44,907 nt of DNA from Propionibacteriaceae bacterium UBA7704 (GCA_002482525.1 DLGC01000022.1:1-44907); one strand, 5' to 3'; shown: positions 1 to 7,871, counted from the stretch's first letter. Notes: generated from the letters alone by a model not told the origin. A program made the numbers and translations.

Positions 1-225
1 GGTTGAGGAGCGAACGAAGAGAGCGTCTCGAAACCCCCGAAGCAGTCCACAAACCCCCTTGCGAGGTTTCGAGACGGCCCTGCGGGCCTCCTCAACCAGC
101 CGAGGTGAGGTACGCAGACAGGTTTCGAGACCGACGCTGCGCGACCTCCTCAACCAGCCGGGGTGGGGTTGGGCAGGCGGGTTTCGAGAGGGGCGCTGCG
201 CGTCCTCCTCGACCAGCCGGGGGCA
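1..225. repeat. Cluster of four short palindromic-arm repeats (left end)
   Basis: Four units share conserved arms: one arm reads GGTTGAGGAG, the other GTCTCGAAACC, with a GC-rich variable centre that is itself often palindromic. Unit A (about 1-38) is in one orientation; units B (about 64-101), C (about 122-160) and D (about 180-220) are in the other. Unit B is an exact 45-base inverted match (58-102) to a unit at the right end of the window (44768-44812). No convincing coding region lies here; open frames across it are compositional artefacts. Such dispersed elements are common between genes in actinobacteria. Their function is unknown; they may act as terminators or as substrates for homologous recombination. 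Confidence 0.85.
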
Positions 226-259
226 GGAGTGGTCGGCGACAGACAAGGGCACTGAAGGC

Positions 260-297
260 ACCAGCGCCGCTCTCCGGTGTAGGAGAACGGCGCTGGT
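260..297 (-). terminator. Hairpin downstream of the SRPBCC gene
   Basis: A perfect 10-bp stem (ACCAGCGCCG at 260-269, CGGCGCTGGT at 288-297) encloses a second small stem (TCTCC 271-275 / GGAGA 282-286). It lies 18 bases past the stop of the minus-strand gene at 315. It lacks a T-tract, like many high-GC terminators, so the call rests on structure and position. Confidence 0.5.
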
Positions 298-314
298 ATC
301 AGGATCCTGTGGGC

Positions 315-728
315 TCAGCCGGCAGCCGAGACCAATCGGTCCAAGGCGCCTTCCCAGCGTCGAGTGAGTGCGGCCGCGTCGTAATAGCCCGGAATGCCCT
401 GGTGTGTGATCTCCAGCACGGTTCCGGCGCCGTCGGCAGCGAGGTCCACCTCGACGATCGTCTTGGGAGCCTCCTCCGCAGCGTGCCAACTGAAGCGGAT
501 CTGCTCCAGCGGGTGGTAGGACCTGATGACCCCGAAGGTTCCATCGGCGGCATGCCAACTGTCGCCTTTGTCTCCGAGTTCACCACCGTGGCCCAGCAAC
601 GCCTCGGCACCCTCAGCGGTGACCAAGAGTTTCCAAATATCTTTGACAGGTTGGGACACCGACCGGCTGACCTTCACGGTGGTGTCCACGGGATTCACGA
701 GAGTGTCACCCTGACTCTGTTCGTTCAT
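315..728 (-). CDS. SRPBCC/AHSA1-like ligand-binding protein
   Basis: This 137-residue protein has the size and pattern of the START/Bet v1-like (SRPBCC, AHSA1) fold. An N-terminal strand (VKVSRSVSQPVKDIWKLL) leads into the helix typical of the family. The middle carries the G-x-I-R-S-Y-H-P-L-E-Q-I-R-F-S-W stretch that resembles AHSA1 proteins, and a long C-terminal helix (RRWEGALDRL) closes the fold. Such proteins bind hydrophobic ligands or modulate partners; no catalytic residues can be named. It starts with ATG at 728, has no signal peptide and is probably cytoplasmic. It is monocistronic, followed by the hairpin at 260-297. The ligand and role are unknown. Confidence 0.8.
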   Translation of the reverse strand: MNEQSQGDTLVNPVDTTVKVSRSVSQPVKDIWKLLVTAEGAEALLGHGGELGDKGDSWHAADGTFGVIRSYHPLEQIRFSWHAAEEAPKTIVEVDLAADGAGTVLEITHQGIPGYYDAAALTRRWEGALDRLVSAAG

Positions 729-906
729 GACAAACCTCGTTCCACTCAGTGGTTCGATCCGCCCGTCACTGGGTCGGATAACGCCACCCTACTCACAATG
801 AACGCGGAGGGAAGAGGGTTCGACAAACCTTCCCAGAGTTGCCCAGATGAGGCGATTGGGCGTGTCGCTCCCACACCTCAACCCGCGCTCCCAGTAGAAA
901 TGAACC

Positions 907-939
907 AGGCCGGACCAGGTATGAGTTGGTCCGGCTTTT
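907..939. terminator. Hairpin with T-tract, left member of an inverted pair
   Basis: The stem AGGCCGGACCA (907-917) pairs with TGGTCCGGCTT (927-937) around a 9-base loop, with one G.U pair, and is followed by TTTT on the plus strand. The whole 28-base core is, apart from one base in the loop, the reverse complement of the hairpin at 1338-1370. No plus-strand gene ends here, so its role as a terminator is uncertain. Confidence 0.55.
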
Positions 940-960
940 GCATGCCCCAAGCCCCTCTTC

Positions 961-1018
961 GCTACACCTACGTCACGTTGCTACGTCCGCGCCGGTAGCA
1001 ACGTGACCTGGATGTAGC
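961..1018. other. Long imperfect stem-loop inside the hairpin-bounded island
   Basis: The inner stem is a perfect 13 bp (GTCACGTTGCTAC 972-984 with GTAGCAACGTGAC 995-1007) with a 10-base loop. An outer 6-bp stem (GCTACA 961-966 with TGTAGC 1013-1018) is separated by a 5/5 internal loop. It is too long for chance in a short spacer. It could be part of a small RNA, a protein-binding dyad or a degenerate repeat; nothing in the sequence decides between these. Confidence 0.5.
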
Positions 1019-1033
1019 GACGTTCTCAACGGG

Positions 1034-1240
1034 GTGTCGCGATGCTCGAGAAGTGGGACGGGTGGGACAGAAGTGACACCAGATCACTGGCGTGAAAGTG
1101 CCGGAAAAATTGTGGCAACAAAGTGGGAAGAAACCCTTGCGCAGCATCGGCGAACGGGCGTAGAACTTACCTACGCGATCGTGATGAAGGGGCCCGAAAG
1201 GGAACCGGAAGTCAAGGTCACGGCCGGTCAGCAAGCCTGA
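1034..1240 (+). CDS. Possible small hypothetical protein
   Basis: This open frame of 68 codons lies wholly inside the island bounded by the inverted hairpins at 907 and 1338. The second half has a plausible protein composition, with helix-like and strand-like stretches (RESAGKIVATKWEETLAQH, ELTYAIVMKG). An internal GTG at 1073 would give a shorter and more natural start. There is no clear ribosome binding site, no recognised family and a weak GC bias at third positions. If it is real, its transcript would end at the 1338-1375 hairpin. It may equally be non-coding. Confidence 0.25.
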   Translation: MSRCSRSGTGGTEVTPDHWRESAGKIVATKWEETLAQHRRTGVELTYAIVMKGPEREPEVKVTAGQQA

Positions 1241-1337
1241 TCCATAGCCCGTGGAGCAATCTGCAGGTGCCCTCGGGACGGGGGGCGGTTCGTCGGCGGC
1301 TACCGGGCTCGGAATACGTTCAGTTTCGAGCGACTCG

Positions 1338-1375
1338 AAGGCCGGACCAACTCATACTTGGTCCGGCCTTCACCT
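1338..1375. terminator. Strong hairpin with T-tract, right member of the inverted pair
   Basis: A perfect 12-bp stem (AAGGCCGGACCA 1338-1349 with TGGTCCGGCCTT 1359-1370) has the 9-base loop ACTCATACT. A T-rich tail (CACCTTTT) follows on the plus strand. It is a near-exact inverted copy of the hairpin at 907-937. Being symmetrical, it can also end the minus-strand glycosylase transcript, whose stop codon is at 1445. The span 729-1444 holds only this island and no firmly supported gene. Confidence 0.7.
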
Positions 1376-1444
1376 TTTACGCTACCGACCTCATGTTTCA
1401 CCAGTGTTGACAGCATCGGTCCGACGGGTGAACTCCCCGTGACC

Positions 1445-2056
1445 TCACCAGTCGTGATGGCCGGGTCGAATCCGTGGACTGCGCCGATAGTCAGACACCG
1501 TGGCTTCGCCCTGTGCCCAGAACCGCCAAGGGCGCTGATAGGCCACGCTGACCCCCACCCGCGGGCCGCTCATGACCACCACCGGATCGCCCGGTTCGAG
1601 ACGAAGCGAATCACCGAAGCGACGGCCCGAGTCGGCCAGGGTCCACCCCATTGCCCGGCCCAGGTTGCCCGGCCCTCGCGCCCACCTGCGCGGATCGACG
1701 TTGCCCCGACGCTCCGCCACCAATTCGGCACCGGCCACCACCGCGCCAGCACGAAACAAGATCGCCGAACCCGTCGGGCCGCAGGTGATGTTCCCGCAGA
1801 TGTGGAGCCCGTGGGAGCGATAGCAGTACAGGGTGCCGGGCTCGGCGAAGAGATCGCGAGTGTGCGGGCGAGGCCCTGACCAGGCGTGGGCCGCCGGATC
1901 GTCAGCGCCCGCATAGGCCTCCACCTCGGTCAACCGCAGAGTCACCCCGGCGTCGGTCAGCAAAGCGCCCACCAGCAGTGGCGCCAACTCAGGCGCGGGC
2001 AATGTGAGATCCAGCACCACCCCAGTGTGCCGCCGCCGATCGCATCCTGGCTCCAC
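1445..2056 (-). CDS. mpg: DNA-3-methyladenine glycosylase (AAG/MPG family)
   Basis: This enzyme excises alkylated purines such as 3-methyladenine to begin base excision repair. The sequence has the family hallmarks in order: LLVGALL near the N-terminus, the catalytic region TEVEAYAGADDPAAHAW with the glutamate that activates water, the intercalating-hairpin region GTLYCYRSHGLHICGN, RAGAVVAGAE, and GPGNLGRAMG near residue 128. At about 200 residues it is full length for bacterial AAG proteins. The longest frame starts at GTG 2056, but the GTGs at 2020 and 2017 are equally plausible because family similarity begins at VLDLTLP; the start is uncertain. It is divergent from the lipoprotein gene at 2073. 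The stand-alone adenine methyltransferase and NUDIX gene nearby give a loose DNA and nucleotide maintenance context. Confidence 0.9.
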   Translation of the reverse strand: MEPGCDRRRHTGVVLDLTLPAPELAPLLVGALLTDAGVTLRLTEVEAYAGADDPAAHAWSGPRPHTRDLFAEPGTLYCYRSHGLHICGNITCGPTGSAILFRAGAVVAGAELVAERRGNVDPRRWARGPGNLGRAMGWTLADSGRRFGDSLRLEPGDPVVVMSGPRVGVSVAYQRPWRFWAQGEATVSDYRRSPRIRPGHHDW

Positions 2057-2072
2057 GCGCTACGCTCGAACG

Positions 2073-2981
2073 GTGATTCGACGTGCCATCCTTGCCACGA
2101 CTGTGGCGGTTGCACTGGCTTTGACCGGCTGCACCCCCGGAACCGGCACCGCGTCATCCTCACCCTCCCCCGAAATCCCGGACTTCCGAAAACCCGGTGC
2201 CGCCAAGGCCATGGTCGAACAGCTTCTTGCCGACGCCGAGAGCCAACAGGCGCTCATGGTCAAGGTCAGCCAACACAACGTCGAAGTGAGCGTGCTCAAA
2301 GACGACAAGGTCGTCACCTGGGCCAACCGGTCGGGCACCGTCACTCAGGTCGCCAGCGACCTTGCCTACGTCGACCAGGCCACCTTCGACGTCGACGGCT
2401 ACCAGTTCGACAACGTGGGCGCCCTGTTCCGAGCAGCAGCCGGGCAGTCGGGATCCGAAGCGAACCAGTCCCTCACCATCGTCGACTACTCCGGAGGCAA
2501 GGTGATGATGTCGGTCTCGACCGAGCCAGAATCACGCACCGTGTTCTTCACCTCGTCGGGTTCGCTGCTGGAGATCCTGGACTTCAACACCGAAGGTGGC
2601 GTGGTTGGCGGCGTCGCTACTGCCATCGGCGGGCGCACCACGATCTATTCACTCTCGGTGATCTCCGATCAAAGTGTGTCGGTGGAATTCCCCGGCGCCA
2701 ACGACACCACCATTCGACGGGCCCGCGCTCAGAAAGTACCGGTGACGACCACAGTGCGTTCCGGCGCCACGAATCTGCCGCTGTACGCAACCTCGGTGGT
2801 TGATCCGCGTGCGATCTGGCGCGTGGTCCAAGCTCAGCGTGGCGAAGGTGGGATCAGCGAGAACTCCACGTGGAGCGTCACCATCGACAATCGCGAGAAA
2901 CGCCTGCAGCCCCGGATGTACTTCACCTTCGGATTCACCGTCGTCGTCACCGACCTCGCCGGCGACGTCATCGATCAGTGA
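2073..2981 (+). CDS. Putative lipoprotein of unknown function
   Basis: The GTG at 2073 is preferred because it places a normal lipoprotein signal at the N-terminus: positively charged VIRR, a hydrophobic core ATTVAVALA and the lipobox LTGC, so a cysteine near residue 21 would be lipidated. A flexible Thr/Ser/Pro linker follows. The mature part (about 280 residues) is rich in beta-strand pattern (alternating V/T/S) and could resemble LppX/LprG-like or LolA-like folds, but I do not recognise a family. It is expected on the outer face of the membrane. Its 3' end overlaps the convergent methyltransferase gene by 14 bases, so transcripts of the two genes would be complementary there. Confidence 0.75.
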   Translation: MIRRAILATTVAVALALTGCTPGTGTASSSPSPEIPDFRKPGAAKAMVEQLLADAESQQALMVKVSQHNVEVSVLKDDKVVTWANRSGTVTQVASDLAYVDQATFDVDGYQFDNVGALFRAAAGQSGSEANQSLTIVDYSGGKVMMSVSTEPESRTVFFTSSGSLLEILDFNTEGGVVGGVATAIGGRTTIYSLSVISDQSVSVEFPGANDTTIRRARAQKVPVTTTVRSGATNLPLYATSVVDPRAIWRVVQAQRGEGGISENSTWSVTIDNREKRLQPRMYFTFGFTVVVTDLAGDVIDQ

Positions 2982-4008
2982 TCGCTCGCAGCCGTTCCGC
3001 CGGAGCACTGATGAGCAGGTACTCCACGTTCCGCTCCGGCCCGGCCTGCCCGACGCGACGTCCATCGGGGGAGAACACGCCAATCTGTTGACCGATGTAG
3101 CGACGCGTGTCGTAGGCCAGCACCGTGACCGGATTACCGCGCCGCTCGCACATCTCAACCAGATCGGGCAGTGGCACGAAGCCCTCATTGCTGAACGACA
3201 CCACCACAACCTCGGCATTGACTCTGGTGATCAGATCGGCGAACGCCGCCGGCATCTGTCGCCGCGAGTTGAACCGGCTTCGGGTCTCGTCGGAGCGGGC
3301 ATCGATGCGTTTACAGGCAACCCCGTAATACTCCGGTGCATCCCACCGCACCAATGTCTCCCACACGTGGTAGTTCGTGAAATAGCGATGCTGGTTATAG
3401 GGCGGGTCCAAATAGGCCAGATCCACCGCGCCCAGTTCATCGACGACGTCCAGAGCATCTCCGCGAATGGCCCGCCCCTGGCCCGGAGTGAGCACCGGCG
3501 CCTTCAGCTTCAGCGGACGCAGCGCCCGCGGCGCCCACGTCTTGAGGAAGGCCATTTGCAGCCCGACCGTCGAGTCGACGCGGTCGGCGGCCTCCAGCAA
3601 AGCCGTCAGCAGTACCGGCCGCAGCCGATGATCTGCATACAGCTCGTCGATTCCCTGACGAATCGCGTCGATTCGTACACCGTTGTCGGGGTGGAAATAG
3701 CGCGCCTTTTCGCAGAAGACCTCGGTGACGTAGCCGCGTCGATCGGGAAGCGCCATCAGTCGATCCAGCGCCTCGTTCACTTCGACCGGGTCGACCTCGG
3801 CGGCATCCATCTCCACGTAGCACTGGGCGAGCACTTCGGAGTAGGCAGCAGTGTCGACGGCGGTAACGGCTGCGCCTTGCCGACAGAACTCCTGGGCGAC
3901 CCGGGTCGTCCCGGTGAACAGATCGAGGGCGCTTTGGGCATCGACCGCGGCCAACACCGATCCCAGTTCTGTGACGAGCCGCCTTTTCGAGCCGAGGTAT
4001 TTGATCAT
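2968..4008 (-). CDS. Solitary DNA adenine methyltransferase (D12/Dam class)
   Basis: This protein transfers a methyl group from S-adenosylmethionine to N6 of adenine in a specific DNA sequence. The ATG at 4008 is chosen because the conserved N-terminal motif MIKYLGSKRRL (motif X) begins there; the frame extends upstream to 4086 without similarity. SAM-binding motif I is ALDLFTGTTRVAQ (about residues 27-37), and the catalytic motif IV is LAYLDPPYNQHRY with DPPY at about 201-204. This order (X, I, then IV after a recognition insert) is the D12 (alpha) class. At 346 residues it is longer than Dam, because of a larger target-recognition region. No restriction endonuclease gene is adjacent, so it is an orphan enzyme that could act in regulation, repair or phage interaction. 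The recognition site cannot be read from the sequence. Confidence 0.88.
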   Translation of the reverse strand: MIKYLGSKRRLVTELGSVLAAVDAQSALDLFTGTTRVAQEFCRQGAAVTAVDTAAYSEVLAQCYVEMDAAEVDPVEVNEALDRLMALPDRRGYVTEVFCEKARYFHPDNGVRIDAIRQGIDELYADHRLRPVLLTALLEAADRVDSTVGLQMAFLKTWAPRALRPLKLKAPVLTPGQGRAIRGDALDVVDELGAVDLAYLDPPYNQHRYFTNYHVWETLVRWDAPEYYGVACKRIDARSDETRSRFNSRRQMPAAFADLITRVNAEVVVVSFSNEGFVPLPDLVEMCERRGNPVTVLAYDTRRYIGQQIGVFSPDGRRVGQAGPERNVEYLLISAPAERLRAITDR

Positions 4009-4158
4009 GCCAACACGGCATTGCCGTTGGCCTTTCCGCCCGGAAACCGCACTCGCCACCACCTCCTTTTCTCGAGCATAAGCCACCGACGGGTAACTAC
4101 TGAGTTACGACAACGCTCGGAGTTGGTTCCCTACCGTGGTGGAGGCCATGATGGAACG

Positions 4159-4866
4159 ATGCAGATCATTGGGGTCGAAGTCGCCGGAGGCCCTCCGGTG
4201 TTCACCGATCCGCTACCGCACGGCGGCGACCCCTACCGGCTGGCCTGGCAGCACGGCTACCGCATGATTCGGCCGCTTTCGGTCACCGGGCGCTCCCCTG
4301 ACTTGTCGCTCACCGTGCAAGTCGGTCGCCATGGACGCAGCGCCGAGCTGCCCCCGCAGCGAACTCGGTCGATAGACCCGGAGTTGGATCTCAGCCAGGA
4401 GCCCGAACCACTGGTGCGGCAACGGGTGGCCGCCTATGGCATCGTGCTGTCCGATCGCGGCTTGTTGGCCACCCAGTTCTCCGAACTGACGGCGGTGCCT
4501 GGACTGTGGGGGCTTCCCGGCGGTGGGATCCAGCGCGATGAGAGCCCCGCCCGCGCCCTACTGCGCGAAGTGATGGAAGAGACCGGCCAACGGGTGCAGA
4601 TCGAGCAACTGTTGGATGTGCAGACCGACCACTGGATCGGCCGTTCGCCGTCACGGGTGGTCGAGAACTTCCATGCGGTTCGCATCATCTATGCCGCGGT
4701 GTGCACGGCACCGACCGATCCGGTGGTGAACGACGTTGGCGGCACCACCGCCGCGTCGGCCTGGATGAGCCCGGAAACCTGGGAGGACCAGCCCTGGTCG
4801 ATGTGGGCCAAGGTCATGCTGGAGCGCCATCTGACCGACCGTCGCAGCGGGACCGCCCTGAACTGA
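4159..4866 (+). CDS. NUDIX hydrolase with N-terminal extension
   Basis: The protein hydrolyses a nucleoside-diphosphate-linked substrate. The NUDIX box lies at residues 122-143 and matches GX5EX7REUXEEXG, with metal-binding glutamates in REVMEETG; the final hydrophobic position is Gln. Residues 1-85 form an N-terminal extension with no recognised motif and a linker (SQEPEPLVRQRV) before the NUDIX fold. The ATG at 4159 is the likely start: it begins the region with protein-like composition, although the frame runs open far upstream over the antisense of the methyltransferase gene. The substrate is unknown; possibilities include ADP-ribose-like or oxidised nucleotides. Confidence 0.85.
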   Translation: MQIIGVEVAGGPPVFTDPLPHGGDPYRLAWQHGYRMIRPLSVTGRSPDLSLTVQVGRHGRSAELPPQRTRSIDPELDLSQEPEPLVRQRVAAYGIVLSDRGLLATQFSELTAVPGLWGLPGGGIQRDESPARALLREVMEETGQRVQIEQLLDVQTDHWIGRSPSRVVENFHAVRIIYAAVCTAPTDPVVNDVGGTTAASAWMSPETWEDQPWSMWAKVMLERHLTDRRSGTALN

Positions 4867-4888
4867 GCGCGCACTGTCACCGGACCCG

Positions 4889-4925
4889 ACGAGGGCCGCC
4901 TTCCACTAGGGAAGACGACCCTCGT
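4889..4925. terminator. Bidirectional hairpin between convergent genes
   Basis: Outer stem ACGAGGG (4889-4895) with CCCTCGT (4919-4925) and inner stem CTTCC (4900-4904) with GGAAG (4910-4914). It lies in the 81-base gap between the convergent NUDIX (ends 4866) and BI-1 (ends 4948) genes, where a shared terminator is expected. There is no T-tract. Confidence 0.5.
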
Positions 4926-4947
4926 GCGGTGTCAGAAGACGATGCGG

Positions 4948-5808
4948 CTAGTTGCGCAGGTAGGACAGCAGTCGCAGCATTTCGACGTAGAGCCACACCA
5001 AGGTGACGGTGAGCCCGAAGGCCGCCCGCCACGACTCGGACGCATCAGCGCCAGCCGCGATGCCCTGCTCGACGTAGTCGAAGTCGAGGATCAGGTTGAA
5101 CACGGCCAAGCCGATGCCGATGGCCGAGATGCCCAGCAGCAGCGCGAGGTTGCCGTGGCCGAACAGGAAGTTCACCCCGAACATCGACATGACGAAGTTC
5201 ACCAGCAGCAAACCGGCGTAGGCGATGGTGCCGATGAAGACCACCTTGCGGAACCTGCTGGTAACCCGGATCCGGAACAACTTGTAGGCACCCAAAGTAG
5301 CCAGGGCGGCCACCACAGTCGCCATCAGAGCCGCCGGAACGATGCCGTCCCACGCCGACTCGTACATCTTCGAAACTGCACCGATGAACACGCCTTCAAT
5401 GGCCGCATAGGCCAACACGAACGCTGGGTTCACCTTGCGACGGAAGCTCACGAAGAGCACCGGCACGAAAGAGCCCAGAGCGCCGATGACCAGCGCCGGC
5501 AGCAGGAACTGGGCAGGCATGAACATAAACGTCAGGACCGCCACTGCGGCCAGGGTCCCCATGGTGACCGCCGTCTTGGTGAGCACGTCCTCGATGGTCA
5601 TCCGACCGGCGATGGCCGGCGGGGGTGCGAACTGAGCCGCGTTGGGGTCCCCATAGCCGGGCGCTGCGCCCGGCTGGGCGTAGGTCTGGCCGGGATAGGG
5701 CTGGCCAATGTAGGGCTGACCCTGGTTCTGCCCGGGGTAAGCCTGCTGTGGCTGGCTCGGTGCCATCCACGCGTCCGGCTTGGACAGGATCGGGTTGTTG
5801 CTCCGCAT
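4948..5808 (-). CDS. Bax inhibitor-1/YccA (TMBIM) family membrane protein
   Basis: A multi-pass membrane protein of the BI-1/YccA superfamily. The N-terminal ~65 residues are a cytoplasmic low-complexity tail rich in Pro, Gln, Gly and Tyr with GQPY/PGQ repeats. The seven hydrophobic segments follow, starting at TAVTMGTLAAVAVLTFMF, with the family loop containing FVLAYAAIEGVFIG and the late segment NLILDFDYVEQGI with the conserved acidic DFD, then a C-terminal segment ending EMLRLLSYLRN. The start at 5808 is supported by an AGGAGG site eight bases upstream; an upstream ATG in frame lacks one. Actinobacterial members carry this tail. Calcium or proton leak has been reported for relatives; the function here is unknown. 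Confidence 0.88.
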   Translation of the reverse strand: MRSNNPILSKPDAWMAPSQPQQAYPGQNQGQPYIGQPYPGQTYAQPGAAPGYGDPNAAQFAPPPAIAGRMTIEDVLTKTAVTMGTLAAVAVLTFMFMPAQFLLPALVIGALGSFVPVLFVSFRRKVNPAFVLAYAAIEGVFIGAVSKMYESAWDGIVPAALMATVVAALATLGAYKLFRIRVTSRFRKVVFIGTIAYAGLLLVNFVMSMFGVNFLFGHGNLALLLGISAIGIGLAVFNLILDFDYVEQGIAAGADASESWRAAFGLTVTLVWLYVEMLRLLSYLRN

Positions 5809-5862
5809 CTCATTCCTCCTTGTTGGGCGGCGGCGTACCGTCGTCGTCCTCAATGGTAGGCA

Positions 5863-5895
5863 ACAAACCCGAATACCGGCTTGTTCCGGGTTTGT
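5863..5895 (-). terminator. Hairpin after the HdeD-like gene
   Basis: A 9-bp stem ACAAACCCG (5863-5871) with CGGGTTTGT (5887-5895) stands eight bases past the stop codon of the minus-strand gene at 5903 and before the BI-1 gene. This would separate the two membrane-protein genes into different transcripts. Confidence 0.5.
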
Positions 5896-5902
5896 GCTCC
5901 GG

Positions 5903-6475
5903 TCAGGCGGTAGCAGAGAAGCGGAATGCCCGCACGATCTGCACCACGCCCATGACGGCCAAAGCGATGCCCAGCACCCAGACCAGCACCACGATGTAGA
6001 GCGGCGAGAACAGCAGCACGATGCCGGCCACGATGCTCAGTGCGGCGTAGAAGATCGTCCACGCCTTGGAGGCGGAGTCCTTCACCAGCGTCAGCGCAAC
6101 GATGCCTTCGACGATCCAGGCGATCCCGACCACGATGCCCACCGCAATGGCCAGCACCTTCGCCGCTGGCTGCAGGTTGACGAAAGCGACGATCGCCACA
6201 ATGACGAACAGCGCGCCGGAGGCCAGATAGCCTGTCCGCGGCCAGCCGCCGATCTTGCGGGAGAAGACGCCGATCGCCAAGTTCACGATTCCGGCGATCA
6301 GGGCATAGGCGGCGATGATCCAGGTGACCACGACGGCCGTGATGCCTGGCCAAAACAGCAGCGCCAACCCAATGACCAGGGCCACCAGGCCCCCGATTCC
6401 GAGCGCGGCGCGGATTCCATTGCTGACCGAGTTGTCCATGTCGGTGAAGTCGGCCTCGAAGTAGCTGGCGGGCAT
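5903..6475 (-). CDS. HdeD/DUF308 family membrane protein
   Basis: A small integral membrane protein with six hydrophobic segments, beginning AALGIGGLVALVIGLALLFWPG and repeating a similar two-helix unit (LFWPGITAVVVTWIIAAYALIAG, AIAVGIVVGIAWIVEGIVALT, LFSPLYIVVLVWVLGIALAVMG). This is the repeated DUF308 pattern of HdeD proteins, which in E. coli are tied to acid resistance; that role is not shown here. The ATG at 6475 is chosen because an AGGAGG site precedes it by seven bases; the frame could extend 9 codons further. It has 190 residues, typical for the family. Confidence 0.85.
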   Translation of the reverse strand: MPASYFEADFTDMDNSVSNGIRAALGIGGLVALVIGLALLFWPGITAVVVTWIIAAYALIAGIVNLAIGVFSRKIGGWPRTGYLASGALFVIVAIVAFVNLQPAAKVLAIAVGIVVGIAWIVEGIVALTLVKDSASKAWTIFYAALSIVAGIVLLFSPLYIVVLVWVLGIALAVMGVVQIVRAFRFSATA

Positions 6476-6570
6476 AGCAATACCTCCTGATGAATTGGGC
6501 ATCTCCAGTCAAGCAGAACTCAGGCCGGGCAGCCGGGATTCCGCAGATCCCGCCGCGGGGCTGCGGGAGG

Positions 6571-7686
6571 CTATGCCCAGGTGCCTCGATGCATCACGCG
6601 GGTCACCATCAGCTCCGAATCCAACTCCACCAGGTCAGCGCGCCGCTGCGGAGTCAGCCGCCCCACGGTGGTCAACGACAGATAGTCCGCCGGCGTCGCG
6701 GTGGCGGCACGTACGGCCTGTGCCAGGCCGAGCCCGGCGGCAACAGCGTTGCGGACGGCCTGGTCCAAGGTGAGCGTGGAGCCAGCGATGGTGTCGGTGC
6801 CGGCACTGCGAGCCACGCCGTCGCGGACCTGCACCAGAAGCTCACCGAGCTGGTAGTCGCCGTCCCCAGCCGCCGCGGCAGCCATCGCATCGGTGACGAA
6901 CACCACCCGCCCAGGCTCGGTCGCAGCGACGAAGGCAACCAGCTCAGGTCGCACATGTACCCCGTCGGCGATCAGTTCCAGGTAGACCCGCTGATCCCGC
7001 CACAGCGCCAGAATGGGGCCCGGCTGACGATGCCGCAACGGTGCCATGGCGTTGAACAGATGCGTCGCGCCGGTGGCACCGGCTTCGATAGCGGCCACAC
7101 AGGCGTCATAGTCGACGGCAGTGTGTCCAATCGCAACGACCACGTCAGCGGCGCGCATCAGCGCGATGGAGTCCAGAGCATGGGCACGTTCGGGAGCGAT
7201 AGTGACCATTCGGATCGCGCCGCGGCCTGCCGCCAGCAAGGCGGCCACCTCGTCAGGGATCGGGTCGGTGAGCAATTCGGCGCGGTGAGCCCCCTTGTAC
7301 TCCTCGGCGAGCCACGGCCCTTCCAGATGGATACCGGCCAGCTCCCCGGAATCGACCAAAGTCGCCAGACAGGCGATCTGTCGCCGCAGGTCGGCCAGGG
7401 TGCCGGTGACCAGGGACGCCACCATGGTGGTAGTACCCCGTCGACGGTGTGCTGCCAGTACCTGTCGAGCCTGGTCGGGGTCTTCGGTGACGAAGGACGC
7501 ACCACCACCACCGTGACTATGCACATCGACGAACCCCGGAACCAGGATGCCGGCCACGTGCTCATCCACCGCTGCGGGCGACTCGCCAACGCCGGTGGCC
7601 GTGATCCACTCCCCCGTGATCTGCAGCCAGCCCGCGACGGGTTCGGTGACGTCGGGGAACAGTATCTGATCAGCGGAAAGCAGCAT
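6571..7686 (-). CDS. nagA: N-acetylglucosamine-6-phosphate deacetylase
   Basis: It removes the acetyl group from GlcNAc-6-phosphate, feeding amino sugars from cell-wall turnover or diet to glucosamine-6-phosphate. The amidohydrolase signatures are present: HSH at about residues 56-58, HLEGPWLAEEYKGAH with the metal-binding Glu near 122, IGHTA with His near 188, ATHLFNAMAPL with His near 209, and the catalytic Asp in VTDAM near 266. The 371-residue length fits the family. The ATG at 7686 starts the conserved beta-strand region; upstream frame has no similarity. No nagB or GlcNAc transporter is adjacent. A 260-base gap separates it from the aldolase gene upstream, and it likely has its own promoter there. 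Confidence 0.93.
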   Translation of the reverse strand: MLLSADQILFPDVTEPVAGWLQITGEWITATGVGESPAAVDEHVAGILVPGFVDVHSHGGGGASFVTEDPDQARQVLAAHRRRGTTTMVASLVTGTLADLRRQIACLATLVDSGELAGIHLEGPWLAEEYKGAHRAELLTDPIPDEVAALLAAGRGAIRMVTIAPERAHALDSIALMRAADVVVAIGHTAVDYDACVAAIEAGATGATHLFNAMAPLRHRQPGPILALWRDQRVYLELIADGVHVRPELVAFVAATEPGRVVFVTDAMAAAAAGDGDYQLGELLVQVRDGVARSAGTDTIAGSTLTLDQAVRNAVAAGLGLAQAVRAATATPADYLSLTTVGRLTPQRRADLVELDSELMVTRVMHRGTWA

Positions 7687-7871
7687 CACAGCTCCCGTCG
7701 CTGCCACGGTGGCAGGTTGGCGGAGGTCTGGCGGTAGTGGGCGGCGAATACCGCCGCCCCGGCTGCGTCGTCGATCGCCATGGCATGGCGGGCGTCTCTG
7801 CTGGTGCCCAACCCTGGCGTGAGGCAGTGGTGGGCACAGGGACCGATGATGACTTCCATTTTCCACTCTCA

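Noticed and set aside
1..225. The end repeats read as a CRISPR array
   Set aside because: Units are in mixed orientation, have no uniform spacers, and no cas genes are present.
742..752. Short palindrome CCACTCAGTGG upstream of the SRPBCC gene
   Set aside because: Only 5-bp arms; too short to claim as an operator.
3..998. Long plus-strand frame across the repeats and over the antisense of the SRPBCC gene
   Set aside because: It is compositional: no start site, Arg/Ser/Gly-rich translation, and it is antisense to a better supported gene.
2800..4158. Long plus-strand frame upstream of the NUDIX gene
   Set aside because: This part is antisense to the methyltransferase gene. The protein-like region and ATG begin at 4159.
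4924..5859. Plus-strand frame opposite the BI-1 gene
   Set aside because: His/Gln/Asp/Arg-rich translation typical of an antisense shadow of a membrane protein gene.
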